Positions 52,688 to 61,568 of a DNA stretch of 64,000 bases are shown here, piece after piece (the stretch's first letter is position 1; every line of letters begins with the position of its first letter). Origin of the DNA: Bryobacteraceae bacterium (lineage in GTDB: Bacteria; Acidobacteriota; Terriglobia; Bryobacterales; Bryobacteraceae); NCBI GenBank assembly GCA_041394945.1, contig JAWKHH010000003.1, positions 1,116,001-1,180,000 on the forward strand, written 5' to 3'. Both the position numbers and the translations under genes were made by a program. A model generated the notes under the pieces. It was given only the letters and a program-made list of their open reading frames with translations. It searched no databases and was not told the DNA's origin.

Positions 52688-53863
52688 CTACGTTCGCATG
52701 TGCTGCGATATCTTGGGCGCCTGGTACTTCACGGCGAGGTGGGGCGTGTCGAGCCGCTTCCCGCCTTCGTGGCGGGAGCGGAGGCAGCTTTCGAGCGCGC
52801 CGCTCACGATCAGGGTGCGCTCCACCGGATATGGCGCCTTTCCGGTGGTGAACATCTCTTCGATCTTACTGACGAGGCACGCCGAGTAAGTAACGTTGGG
52901 CGTTGGGGAAAGGAAGAACTGCGTGGAGACGACTCCATGGCCCTTCACGGCAGCGGCGAAGGTGTAGTCGCGGACAGCGCCGTTGAGCATGAGCAGAGTG
53001 GTGCGGAGGCCGTCGTTGCGCTCGATGAAGTAGGCGGCGGGCTCTTTGACCAGCTTGCGGACTTCGCCGGAGCCGACGAGGTCCTGCGGGCGGCCGTCGG
53101 TGACGCTGAGGCCTAGCGGAGAATCGCTCCGGGAGAGCGCGGCGGTGAGCAGGCGCTTCGACCAGCGGCCTTCGTCGCCGGCCTTCCAGACGGCGGCGCC
53201 GTCGATGAGCTGAACCGACTTCACGCCGCTCTCGCCGCCCTTTCGCCGCTCGACCATGCACTGCATGGCCTCGAGCGCGTGGTAATCCATCGGGTCCGAA
53301 CCGCCGACGCCCACCATCAGCGCGTCGTCGACCTGCGCGCCGAGCGGGATCTCGACGTCGGGCAGGCGCCAGGTCACCGGCAGCGACGAACCGGCGAGCA
53401 TCGGGAAGCGGAGACGCTTGGACTGATCCACCATCCATTTCGCTTTTTCGAAGCTGTAGGAGAGGTGCTTGTCGTTGTAGACCGGAACGGCTCGGCCGTC
53501 TTTCTCGAACACGTCGACGCATTGCTTGAAGAACTCATGGCGCGGATAGAGAACCTGGCCGAGTTCGTTGCGCGGGTACTCACCGTGCTCGCCGATGATG
53601 AGCACGGCGTCGACAGCGAGCTTGTCGCCGCCCTGGCGGAGCGCTTCGGCGATGGTCGGGTAGACTTTGAAACCAAACTCGCGGGCGCGTTCCTCGCTCT
53701 GGTCGCCTTTGGGTTTCTGGTCGACGTAGAGGGAGACCACCTGAATGTCGGGCCTGCGCCAGGCGCCATGAAGGGGGTAGCCGATGAGGAAGCGGTCGCC
53801 CATGTGCTGGGCGTGCGAGAGGTAGCGATAGATGGTGGTGACGATGGCGACGCGGGTGGGCAT
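52688..53863 (-). CDS. Unknown protein, cytoplasmic-looking paralogue
   Basis: 391 residues without a signal peptide. Highly conserved blocks shared with the upstream paralogue: YRYLSHAQHMGDRFLIGYP, AVLIIGEHGEYPRNELGQ, VYNDKHLSYSF, MLAGSSLPVTWRLP, MVERRKGGESGVKSVQ. The Rossmann-like start (TRVAIVTTIYR) and LIIGEHG are not enough to name an enzyme. Seen in Acidobacteria and Planctomycetes-type genomes (recollection, unverified). It starts five bases after the paralogue's stop, so they are co-transcribed. Confidence 0.8.
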   Translation of the reverse strand: MPTRVAIVTTIYRYLSHAQHMGDRFLIGYPLHGAWRRPDIQVVSLYVDQKPKGDQSEERAREFGFKVYPTIAEALRQGGDKLAVDAVLIIGEHGEYPRNELGQVLYPRHEFFKQCVDVFEKDGRAVPVYNDKHLSYSFEKAKWMVDQSKRLRFPMLAGSSLPVTWRLPDVEIPLGAQVDDALMVGVGGSDPMDYHALEAMQCMVERRKGGESGVKSVQLIDGAAVWKAGDEGRWSKRLLTAALSRSDSPLGLSVTDGRPQDLVGSGEVRKLVKEPAAYFIERNDGLRTTLLMLNGAVRDYTFAAAVKGHGVVSTQFFLSPTPNVTYSACLVSKIEEMFTTGKAPYPVERTLIVSGALESCLRSRHEGGKRLDTPHLAVKYQAPKISQHMRT

Positions 53864-53868
53864 GTCGG

Positions 53869-55119
53869 TCAGGTTCTCCAGAAGGTCGACTGTTTCGGGG
53901 CGGCGTAGGCGACCTTGGCCAGATGCGGCGTGCCGAGTTCCTTTCCGCCGGCGTACAGGCTGTCGACGCCGGCGGCCGTGAGTCCGGTGGTGAGCAGCGT
54001 GCGTTCGATCGGGTACGGCGGCTTGCCGGTGAGGAACAGTTGTTCGATGTTGTTCGTGAGGGGCGAGAAGAAGTTGGCGAGCGTGGTCCGCGCCGGCGGC
54101 ATCGGCAGGTACATCTGCGTGGAGAACGGCTCACGGCGGCCGTCGATGAAGGCGGCGAAGTTGAAGTCCTGCACAACGCCGTTCAGCATGACGATCGCCG
54201 ATTTCAGCCCGTCGTTGTGCTCCCACACGTAGGCGACGGGGTTGCGTGCGAGGCGGCGCAAGGATTCGGGCGTGGGGAAATCGTTGTTGAAGCCCTCGCG
54301 CGATGGAGTGAGCGTGTGGCTGCGGCAGAGCGCGGCGTTCATCAACTCGCGGGACCACGCACCTTCGTCCATCGCCTTCCAGAAGCTCTCGCCGCGATAC
54401 GCCTGCAGGGATTTGACGCCGCTTTCGCCACCTTTCCGGCGTTCCACCATGCACTGAACGGTTTCGATGGCGTGGAAGTCGTAGCTGTCGACTCCGCCGT
54501 AGGCCACGCAGAGGGCTTCGCGGACATTCGCGCCGGCCGGCATTTCGAGAGACGGTGTCCGCCATGTGACCGGGAGGCTGGACCCTGCCATCAACGGGAA
54601 CTTCAGGCGCTTGCTGGTCTCGTACATCTCGAGCGCCCAGTCCCAATTCCAGGAGAGGTGTTTGTCGTTGAAGACGGGAACGGCCCGGGAGGACGATTCG
54701 AAGACCTTGACGATCTCCTTGAAGAACTCGTAGCGGGGATATTTCGTCTGGCCTTTTTCATTGCGCCCGTAGCGGCCGTGTTCGCCGATGAGCAGGACGG
54801 CGTCGACGGCGAGCTTGTCGCCGCCGAGCGTGAGCGCCTCAGCGATGGAGGAGCAGCCGCGCACGGAAGGGAATTCCTTGAGGCGGGCCGGACTCAAGTC
54901 CTTCGGGCCGACCTGATCCACCCAAAGCGAAACCAGGTCCATTGGCGGCTTGTGGTGCTCACCGTTCCATCCGTACCCGATGAGGAAGCGGTCCACGATG
55001 TGCTGGGAATGGGAAAACTGGAAGTACGTGGTGCAGACGGCGGCCACTTTGGGTCGCGCTGGAGGCGCGGCGGCGGCGATGAGCGGCGCACCGGCGAGGA
55101 CGTCTCTTCGGGAAAGCAT
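53869..55119 (-). CDS. Unknown protein, Tat/signal-bearing paralogue
   Basis: 416 residues; paralogue of the next gene over nearly its full length. It begins MLSRRDVLAGAPLIAAAAP, a twin-arginine-type signal that the paralogue lacks, so one copy is probably exported and the other stays inside. Conserved blocks include AAVCTTYFQFSHSQHIVDR, LLIGEHGRYGRNEKGQ, VFNDKHLSWNW, AGSSLPVTWRTP and ERRKGGESGVKSLQAY. No cofactor motif is recognised. First gene of a tandem pair. Confidence 0.8.
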   Translation of the reverse strand: MLSRRDVLAGAPLIAAAAPPARPKVAAVCTTYFQFSHSQHIVDRFLIGYGWNGEHHKPPMDLVSLWVDQVGPKDLSPARLKEFPSVRGCSSIAEALTLGGDKLAVDAVLLIGEHGRYGRNEKGQTKYPRYEFFKEIVKVFESSSRAVPVFNDKHLSWNWDWALEMYETSKRLKFPLMAGSSLPVTWRTPSLEMPAGANVREALCVAYGGVDSYDFHAIETVQCMVERRKGGESGVKSLQAYRGESFWKAMDEGAWSRELMNAALCRSHTLTPSREGFNNDFPTPESLRRLARNPVAYVWEHNDGLKSAIVMLNGVVQDFNFAAFIDGRREPFSTQMYLPMPPARTTLANFFSPLTNNIEQLFLTGKPPYPIERTLLTTGLTAAGVDSLYAGGKELGTPHLAKVAYAAPKQSTFWRT

Positions 55120-55160
55120 GGTCTTTCCCCAACATATCGCGTTCGGCCTGCCGATGGCGA

Positions 55161-55970
55161 TTATTCGATACGGAAAACGCGCCGCGATTCCGATTCGGCG
55201 GCGCCGACGATGTCGCGCACGCGGAGCGCGACCGAGTACTCGCCCTTGGCGATGTCGACGGAAGGCCGCAGGTTCAAAACGCCGGGCACGTAGCGCTTCC
55301 GGTAAAAACCTTCGCCGGATTCCCGGGCGGCTTCCGGCTGGGTGTAGATGCTCTTGCCGGACGCGTCGAAGACTTCAAGGCCATAGCCGACTTCGTAGCG
55401 GTTGCCTTCGCCGATCCTGTAGCCGGTGATGTCGAAGCGCGCCCAAACTTCGTCGCCGCCGTGATAGGCGGGCGTGATCATGGCAGGCCCGTCTTCTTCG
55501 CTCCGGAGGAACCGGAAGTTGCGAATGGTGAGCGCATCGGAGGGCTCCACCACACGGCCGCGAACGCGGAAGACGGTCTCCGACTTCGCTTCTCCACCTC
55601 CGATCTCGTCCTTGGCCGCGAAGAGGATACGGTAGTCGCCGGGATCGACGAGCGGCGGAAGGGGGAACTCGTGGCGAACACGCGGGGTCCACTCCTTGTC
55701 TTGCGGCGCCAGGTCGACGGCGACCTTTCCGGACTTTGGGGGCACGAGCGGAACGCCTTGTGGATCGAATACCTGGACGTTCCAGGCGATCGCCATGTTC
55801 TCGCGGTCGTCTTCATCCTTGTGGCGCGTGTAGCCGGCCACGCGGGCGCGGAAGAAGACCGCGTCGCCTTGCTGAAACCGGTATGCCTCTCCGGCGCGGG
55901 GGCCGTCCTCGGTCACCGAAATCACGCTTTCGCTGACCGTGAGCGCCGCCGCCAGGAGGAGGAGATTCAA
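55161..55970 (-). CDS. Exported beta-sandwich protein of unknown role
   Basis: 269 residues, TTG start placed by a TTGA overlap with the stop of the lipoprotein gene and by the signal peptide that follows (MNLLLLAAALTVSES). The mature part looks like three Ig-like or macroglobulin-like sandwiches: VFFRARVAGYTRH, YRILFAAKDEIGGGEA, EVWARFDITGYR, YSVALRVRDIVG. Probably periplasmic. Its function is unknown, but it is translated with the DUF4352 lipoprotein. Confidence 0.75.
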   Translation of the reverse strand: MNLLLLAAALTVSESVISVTEDGPRAGEAYRFQQGDAVFFRARVAGYTRHKDEDDRENMAIAWNVQVFDPQGVPLVPPKSGKVAVDLAPQDKEWTPRVRHEFPLPPLVDPGDYRILFAAKDEIGGGEAKSETVFRVRGRVVEPSDALTIRNFRFLRSEEDGPAMITPAYHGGDEVWARFDITGYRIGEGNRYEVGYGLEVFDASGKSIYTQPEAARESGEGFYRKRYVPGVLNLRPSVDIAKGEYSVALRVRDIVGAAESESRRVFRIE

Positions 55971-56518
55971 TTGAGCTGCGGTCCCTTGTCCGGGTCGATT
56001 CGTGGTCCTTGCTCGGGTTCGGGCAGAGCCAGCGGATCGTTGCGCTTGATGCGGTAGGGGATCGTCACAATGGCGGTTTGTTCGCGTTCGGGGTCGCCGC
56101 CATCGGAGAGGTGGAGCTTGTATTCGGCCGGAGCAACGTCGAAGAGAATGCGCCGGCTGTCGGTGGCGCCGGGCGAAACGGGACGAATGAGTCCCCACCA
56201 ATCGTCGAGGCCGGTGGCGTCTTCCACTTCGGCGAAGGTCTCGCCGTTGACGTTCTCGAGCCGGAGCAAAGGAACATGCAACTCGCGAGTGCCCTGGTTG
56301 CTGGCCGAGACGCGCAAGACGAGAAAACGGTTCTTGGGCAAGCGGGGACTCATTTCGCCGGGGAGGTCGGCGAGCCACTCGGCGTCGAGCACATTGAACT
56401 GGAGGCTCCCTACTTGCACGTGCTCGCCCATCACAACGGTGGGCGGCGGCTTGGTTCCACAGGCGCCGGCGAGCAGCATCGCGGCGAAGGGAACAGACAG
56501 AATCTGGGCGCGGGTCAT
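55967..56518 (-). CDS. DUF4352-family lipoprotein
   Basis: 183 residues. Lipoprotein signal (FAAMLLAGACGTKPPP, lipobox AGAC). The rest is a DUF4352 immunoglobulin-like domain: GSLQFNVLDAEW, NRFLVLRVSASNQGTRELHV, WWGLIRPVSPGA. Such proteins are small exported domains without known activity. It overlaps the downstream gene (TTGA) and is divergent from the methyltransferase. Confidence 0.85.
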   Translation of the reverse strand: MTRAQILSVPFAAMLLAGACGTKPPPTVVMGEHVQVGSLQFNVLDAEWLADLPGEMSPRLPKNRFLVLRVSASNQGTRELHVPLLRLENVNGETFAEVEDATGLDDWWGLIRPVSPGATDSRRILFDVAPAEYKLHLSDGGDPEREQTAIVTIPYRIKRNDPLALPEPEQGPRIDPDKGPQLN

Positions 56519-56553
56519 TGGTCTTGTAACCTATTATCGTATAGAGACTCCCG

Positions 56554-57231
56554 ATGCGTATCTTCGCCGCGTTCGCGGCTGTGTTCTTCCTGATTCCGCT
56601 TCCGCCGGCCGCCGCGCAGGCCACCCACCCGGTGAGCGGCCGGACGATCGCGCCCGTTATGGGCGTGGGCGGCGCGCCGTGGCTGGTGCGTCCGGAACGC
56701 GAGGCGGAGGAGGATCCGGCGCGCTCGCTCGAGTTGCTCGGCCTGAAGCCCGGGATGATGGTGGGAGACGTAGGCTGCGGGGTCGGCTATTGGAGCCTTC
56801 GGATGGCGGAGAAGGTCGCGCCAGGCGGCAGGGTATACGCGAGCGATATTCAGCCGGAGATGCTGCGGCTGTTGCGGGAGCGGATGAAGAAGGCCGGCGT
56901 GACGAACGTGGAGCCCGTATCGGCCACCGAGACTTCGCCGGAGCTGCCGGAAGGAACGCTCGATCTCGCGATCATGGTGGATGTGTATCATGAGCTCTCG
57001 AAACCGGAAGCCGTGCTGGCGTCGATCGCGCGATCTCTGAAGCCAGACGGGCGGCTGGTGCTGCTCGAGTACCGCAAGGAGGACACCTGGATCCCGATCC
57101 GCGAAGAGCACAAGATGAGCGTCGCCACGGTGCGGCAGGAGTTGGAGGCGGCCGGCTACCGGTTCGTGGGGGTGACGAGCGACCTGCCGTGGCAGCACCT
57201 GTTCGTTTTCAGGAAGCCGGTGGTCCAGTAG
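56554..57231 (+). CDS. SAM-dependent methyltransferase with a signal peptide
   Basis: 225 residues. Class I methyltransferase core: MMVGDVGCGVGYWSLRMAEK (motif I), VYASDIQPEMLRLL, DLAIMVDVYHEL, LKPDGRLVLLEYRKED. A hydrophobic signal peptide precedes it (FAAFAAVFFLIPLPPAAAQA). Secreted or periplasmic methyltransferase-like proteins of this shape are common in Solibacter-type genomes, although SAM is not expected outside the cytoplasm. The start is only 35 bases from the divergent lipoprotein gene. Confidence 0.82.
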   Translation: MRIFAAFAAVFFLIPLPPAAAQATHPVSGRTIAPVMGVGGAPWLVRPEREAEEDPARSLELLGLKPGMMVGDVGCGVGYWSLRMAEKVAPGGRVYASDIQPEMLRLLRERMKKAGVTNVEPVSATETSPELPEGTLDLAIMVDVYHELSKPEAVLASIARSLKPDGRLVLLEYRKEDTWIPIREEHKMSVATVRQELEAAGYRFVGVTSDLPWQHLFVFRKPVVQ

Positions 57232-57239
57232 CGCCCCAA

Positions 57240-58343
57240 ATGAAACGTTCCTTCTTCTCCTCCGAGCATCGTGTCTTCTCCGAAGCGCCGCGCGTCCACC
57301 AAATGACGGCCCAGCCGTGCATCAACCACGCCACTTACTTTCTCCAAAGCTCGTTTACTCCCGATGACGAGGCGCTGCTGTTTGTTTCTTATCGCAGCGG
57401 CGACGCCCAGTTATACAGGATTCGCCCGTTTCCCGGTGGAGACATCGAACAGCTTACCGATGGCGCCGCGATCCATCCTTTCTCGCCGGCGATCCAGCCG
57501 GACGGCTCGGGCGTCTTCTTCGTGCGCGGCGGTTCGATCTGGCGCCTGGATCTGGCGACCCTGGCGGAAACCCGCATCGTGGAATTTCCAGGCGCGCAGC
57601 TTGGCGAGTGCTCACCCGGCGACGGCGGGCGCTGGCTGACGGCGGCGGCAAAGCGGGGTTCGGAATCGGGCATCGTGGCCGGGCGCGCCGACGGGACGGG
57701 CTGGAATTTCCTGCCGTTCCCGCGGACGGTGATCCATCCGCAATTCCATCCGCTCGAGCCGGAGTGGATCGAGTTCGCCGGCGACCCGGCGCCCCGCATG
57801 CACCGTGTCCGGCGCGACGGCAGCGGCCTCGAGTGTCTGTACGAGCATGGGAATGACGAATTCGTGGTGCACGAGACTTTTTTGGGCAATACGGGCGACC
57901 TCGTCTACACGGTGTGGCCGCACGCGCTGTGGCGGATGAACTGGACGACGCGCGAGCGCACGCGGATAGCCGAGTTCAACGCGTGGCACATCACGCCGAA
58001 CCGGAGCGGGTCGCTGGTGCTGTGCGACACCAGCCATCCAGACCTGGGCCTGTTTCTCATCGACGCGCGGAGCGGCGACCGGCGGCCGGTGTGCGCTTCG
58101 GAATCGTCGAGCGGGGGGTCGCAGTGGAAGACGTCTCGATACGCCCTGGCCGAGGATTTCGCGCGCGCGCGCAGCGAGGCGAAGAGCGGCGCGTTGAGCT
58201 GGATGGAGGTGGCGACGGACACCGTGTACGGGCCGCAATGGACCCACCCGCACCCGTCGTTCTCGGCGAGTGAAAAGATGGTGGCGTTCGCGAGCGACCG
58301 CTCGGGCCATCCGCAGGTCTATGTCGCGGAAATACCGGAGTAA
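57240..58343 (+). CDS. Oligogalacturonate-lyase-like beta-propeller protein
   Basis: 367 residues, no signal peptide. TolB/WD40-like propeller blades recur (LLFVSYRSGDAQLYRIRPF, IQPDGSGVFFVRGGSIWRLD, MVAFASDRSGHPQVYVAEI), with a conserved GNDEFVVHETFLG block and the WNAWHITP-like FNAWHITPNRSG. This fits the oligogalacturonide lyase family (PL22), which cleaves small pectin fragments inside the cell. It lies two bases before the tartrate-dehydrogenase-like gene and so may share a transcript in uronate use. Enzyme activity is not proven. Confidence 0.75.
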   Translation: MKRSFFSSEHRVFSEAPRVHQMTAQPCINHATYFLQSSFTPDDEALLFVSYRSGDAQLYRIRPFPGGDIEQLTDGAAIHPFSPAIQPDGSGVFFVRGGSIWRLDLATLAETRIVEFPGAQLGECSPGDGGRWLTAAAKRGSESGIVAGRADGTGWNFLPFPRTVIHPQFHPLEPEWIEFAGDPAPRMHRVRRDGSGLECLYEHGNDEFVVHETFLGNTGDLVYTVWPHALWRMNWTTRERTRIAEFNAWHITPNRSGSLVLCDTSHPDLGLFLIDARSGDRRPVCASESSSGGSQWKTSRYALAEDFARARSEAKSGALSWMEVATDTVYGPQWTHPHPSFSASEKMVAFASDRSGHPQVYVAEIPE

Positions 58344-58345
58344 CT

Positions 58346-59410
58346 ATGAAAACTTACAAAATTGCCGTGGTCCCCGGCGACGGGATCGGCCAGGAGGTAG
58401 TGCCGCCGGCTCTCGAGGTGCTCGAAGCGACCGGCGCCAGGCACGGATTCCGCTTCGAGTTCGCTCATTTCGACTGGGGCGCCGACTACTATTTCCGCCA
58501 CGGACACATGATGCCGCCGAACGCCCTCGAATCGCTTGCGCCGCACGATGCGATTCTGCTGGGCGCGGTGGGCCACACCGATATTCCGGACAACGTGACG
58601 CTCAATGGGCTTCTGCTGCCGATCCGGCGCGGGTTCGATCAGTTCGCCAACGTGCGTCCGGCGGTGCTGTTCGAAGGCGTGGAGAGTCCGCTGAAGGGCC
58701 GGAACGCGGGCGAGATCGACATGGTTGTCGTGCGCGAGAACACCGAGGGCGAATACGCGCAGATCGGCGGGTTTCTCTATCATCACCAGTCCGACGAGGT
58801 GGCGGTGCAGACGTCGGTATTTACGCGACGCGGGTGCGATCGGGTGATCCGGCACGCGTTCGAGTTGGCGCGGCGGCGCAACGGGAAGAAGCGTGTAGCG
58901 TCGATCACAAAATCGAACGCGCAGGGCTACAGTATGGTGCTGTGGGACCGTGTGTTCAAGACGGTGGCGCACGAGTACCCGGAGATCGAGACGGAATCGC
59001 TGCTCGTGGACGCCGCGTCGATGAACTTCGTACGGCGGCCGCAGACGTTCGACGTGGTGGTGGGTTCGAACCTCTTCGGCGACATCCTCAGCGACCTGTC
59101 GGCGATCGTCACAGGCTCGATCGGCTTGGCGGCGAGCGCGAATCTGGATCCGACGCGGCGGTTCCCATCGATGTTCGAGCCCGTGCACGGGACCGCGCCC
59201 GATATCTACGGCAAGGGCATCGCGAACCCCATGGCGACGTTCTTCTCGGCGGCCATGATGCTCGATCACCTGGGCGAGACCGAGGGCGGCGCGGCGATCG
59301 ATTCAGCGATCCGCAAGACCCTCGCCGGCCGCACCGGGTTGACGCCGGACCTGGGCGGCTCAGGTACTCTCCGTACCGTCACCGATGCCGTGATGAGCCA
59401 TATCGGGTAG
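58346..59410 (+). CDS. Tartrate/isopropylmalate-dehydrogenase family oxidoreductase
   Basis: 354 residues, beta-decarboxylating dehydrogenase fold. IAVVPGDGIGQEV at the start, RENTEGEYAQIGG, SITKSNAQGYSM, NLFGDILSDLSA and EPVHGTAPDIYGKG are all family signatures. Length and motif variants favour tartrate dehydrogenase/decarboxylase (TtuC/DmlA) over isopropylmalate dehydrogenase. It uses NAD and a divalent metal. The last 51 bases overlap the convergent glycosyltransferase gene. Confidence 0.88.
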   Translation: MKTYKIAVVPGDGIGQEVVPPALEVLEATGARHGFRFEFAHFDWGADYYFRHGHMMPPNALESLAPHDAILLGAVGHTDIPDNVTLNGLLLPIRRGFDQFANVRPAVLFEGVESPLKGRNAGEIDMVVVRENTEGEYAQIGGFLYHHQSDEVAVQTSVFTRRGCDRVIRHAFELARRRNGKKRVASITKSNAQGYSMVLWDRVFKTVAHEYPEIETESLLVDAASMNFVRRPQTFDVVVGSNLFGDILSDLSAIVTGSIGLAASANLDPTRRFPSMFEPVHGTAPDIYGKGIANPMATFFSAAMMLDHLGETEGGAAIDSAIRKTLAGRTGLTPDLGGSGTLRTVTDAVMSHIG

Positions 59411-59947
59411 GCGCTTCAGGTCCTCCGGCGTATCGACGTCGAACCACCACGAGCCGATGGCAACCGTGAGGCCAGCACGGCGGCACGATGCGACGGTCCG
59501 ATCGAGCGTGTCCGCAGTGGACCATGCAACGCCCTCGAACATGAGCGGGTGCGTGCGGCGCGCGGCGATGGCGTAGTAGCCGCCGTCGTCGGCCGGCCCG
59601 AGCGCGATGTCGTGCGCATCGAGCGCGCCGAGCAGCTCCGCGAGATGCCCGGGCGGCAGCGTGGGCGCGTCGCTTCCGACGATCATCACCGGCGCGGGCC
59701 GTGAGTCCAGTGCGGCGAGCATCCGCGCGCCGAGGTCGCCCGAAGCCTGCAGCGCGCGGGGGACGGCGTACTGGCCCCACGCCGGCGTCTCGACGTCGGT
59801 GTGCAGTTCGACGCGTGCTTCGAGTCGGGCGCACAGATCGAGCGTGGCGGCGACGAAGCTCTCATGGAGGCGGGCCGCGATTTGCGGCGCGAGGCCGAGG
59901 CGTGTCTTCACGCGGCCAGGGACCGGCGCCTTGGCGAAGACGATCAC
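59360..59947 (-). CDS. TIGR04282-family glycosyltransferase
   Basis: 195 residues. Family marks: FAKAPVPGRVKTRLG near the start, MIVGSDAPTLPPGHL, LGPADDGGYYAIAAR, WFDVDTPEDLKRLPD. TIGR04282/DUF2064 proteins are small glycosyltransferases, some linked to arsenosugar synthesis. There is no in-frame ATG near the natural N-terminus, so a GTG start was taken; a nearby ATT is an alternative. Its 3-prime end overlaps the tartrate-dehydrogenase-like gene by 51 bases. Divergent from the phosphatase, with 24 bases between. Confidence 0.82.
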   Translation of the reverse strand: MIVFAKAPVPGRVKTRLGLAPQIAARLHESFVAATLDLCARLEARVELHTDVETPAWGQYAVPRALQASGDLGARMLAALDSRPAPVMIVGSDAPTLPPGHLAELLGALDAHDIALGPADDGGYYAIAARRTHPLMFEGVAWSTADTLDRTVASCRRAGLTVAIGSWWFDVDTPEDLKRLPDMAHHGIGDGTEST

Positions 59948-59956
59948 GGTGGGGAC

Positions 59957-59962
59957 TATAAT
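59957..59962 (+). promoter_or_regulatory. TATAAT element shared by two divergent genes
   Basis: An exact TATAAT lies nine bases before the phosphatase ATG. On the other strand the overlapping TATAGT (59955-59960) lies seven bases before the glycosyltransferase GTG. The short distances suggest leaderless transcripts in both directions. The -35 boxes are not clear. Confidence 0.5.
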
Positions 59963-59971
59963 GGGCTCCTC

Positions 59972-61564
59972 ATGGCCGACTCCCGCATCATGACACGGCG
60001 CGCGTTCACCGGGTCCGCGGTGGCGGCGGGCGTGGCCGCGGGCGCCGGATGGAGCGCCGGGCAGGTGCGGCACCTGCTGCCTTCGGCATCGCACGAAAGA
60101 ATCCGGCTGAAGGTTTCGTTCACGCGGGCGTTGGCGTCACCGCCGGTGCTTTTGGCGGACGGACGGCGGGTGATGGGGAAGGCGGGCGGAACTTCCGGGC
60201 GGTTCTGGAACTTCGATATCGCCGGGTTGAAGCCAGCGGCCTCGTACTCGCTCCAACTGGCAGGGGCGCTTGGCGAGCGGCTCTGCGATCCATGGCCGCT
60301 GCGGACTCTGCCCCACCCCGACGATCCCGTGAGCCGGTTCCGGCTGCTGATATACACCTGCGCGGGCGGCAACGACGCGCAGCGGATACCGGGCTCCGAC
60401 GATGCCTATTGGGTGACGACCGCCAACCGGCGCAAGCTGCTGGCGGCCGGACTCGCGGCCGCTCCGGATGCGGTGATTGCGAACGGCGACCACGTCTATT
60501 GGGACCAGCGCTTCACGCGCGCGGCGTTTCAGCCCGCCGGGTCCGCATTCGTACAGGGCGTGATGGGAGGCGACTTCGAACGCGACATCCCGGTGATCGG
60601 CACGCCGAACGAGACGAAGCTCGTTCGCGCGGTGGATCCGCAGATCGCCGACCTGTACGGCACGATGTTCCGCTCCGCGCCGATGCACTTCATTCAGGAC
60701 GATCACGATTATTTCGAGAACGACGAAGCCATTCCGGCGGGCGTGTCGCTGCCGCCGGATCACTTCATGATGCAGCTTGGACGGGCGGCGCAGCACCTGT
60801 ACTTTCCGGAGCACCTGCCGAACGCGGATCGTCCGTTGGGGCTGCCGGGCGCGTCGGCGTCGGATCGGGACGCCGGGATCGCCGAGTGTTATGGGACGCT
60901 CCGGTTTGGCCGTATGGCCGAGATACTGCTGTACGACTGCCGCCGCTATCTTACGCTCAAGGGTACGAACGCCGGATTCGTTCCCGAGAACGTGGAGGCG
61001 TGGCTGAAACGGCGGATGCACGAATCGCCCTGCAGGCACGTGGTGAACGTTCCATCGACCCCGATCGCGTGGACGGCGGGCAAGTGGGGCGAATGGTATC
61101 CGGATCTGTTGAACGAAGACGGGACCACTGGAGTCGCCAAGCCGAAGTACTTCTGGCAGGAGGGCTGGAAGCTGCAGCATGACCGGCTGCTCGCAGCGTG
61201 CTCAGCGATGGAGCGCATCCCGGTTTTCATCAGCGGCGATTTACATGCGCTCGGCCACGCGGCGATTCATCGTAACGGGGGGCAGGACCTGCGGCGGAAT
61301 CCGGTGCATTCGGTGTTGAGCGGACCGGTATCGACGGGTCCGCGCGGGTGGCCGTCGTCGGCGCGGGGAACGCCGCCGCAGATCGCGCACGGGATGGAAC
61401 TGGAGACGGACCTTGCGCCGCTCGAGAACAACGGGTTCACGATCGTCGATTTTCTGGCGGATCGGATGGAGTTCGCGATGTATCGGTGGAAGATCGGGCG
61501 GGCGGATGCGGAGCTCGACCGGCTGGAGCCGTTTCACCGGTTCACGATCGCGCGGCGGGTGTGA
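59972..61564 (+). CDS. PhoD-like alkaline phosphatase with Tat-type signal
   Basis: 530 residues. Twin-arginine-type signal (TRRAFTGSAVAAGVAAGAG). PhoD/MPP-like phosphodiesterase core: IYTCAGG, ANGDHVYWD, FIQDDHDYFENDEA, DCRRYLTLKG and HVVNVPSTP, with metal-binding D, H and N residues as in PhoD/PhoX-type enzymes. It should hydrolyse phosphate esters or diesters in the periplasm. Start could also be MTRRAF at 59990. Its stop is four bases before the convergent SDR stop. Confidence 0.87.
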   Translation: MADSRIMTRRAFTGSAVAAGVAAGAGWSAGQVRHLLPSASHERIRLKVSFTRALASPPVLLADGRRVMGKAGGTSGRFWNFDIAGLKPAASYSLQLAGALGERLCDPWPLRTLPHPDDPVSRFRLLIYTCAGGNDAQRIPGSDDAYWVTTANRRKLLAAGLAAAPDAVIANGDHVYWDQRFTRAAFQPAGSAFVQGVMGGDFERDIPVIGTPNETKLVRAVDPQIADLYGTMFRSAPMHFIQDDHDYFENDEAIPAGVSLPPDHFMMQLGRAAQHLYFPEHLPNADRPLGLPGASASDRDAGIAECYGTLRFGRMAEILLYDCRRYLTLKGTNAGFVPENVEAWLKRRMHESPCRHVVNVPSTPIAWTAGKWGEWYPDLLNEDGTTGVAKPKYFWQEGWKLQHDRLLAACSAMERIPVFISGDLHALGHAAIHRNGGQDLRRNPVHSVLSGPVSTGPRGWPSSARGTPPQIAHGMELETDLAPLENNGFTIVDFLADRMEFAMYRWKIGRADAELDRLEPFHRFTIARRV

Positions 61565-61568
61565 GCGG

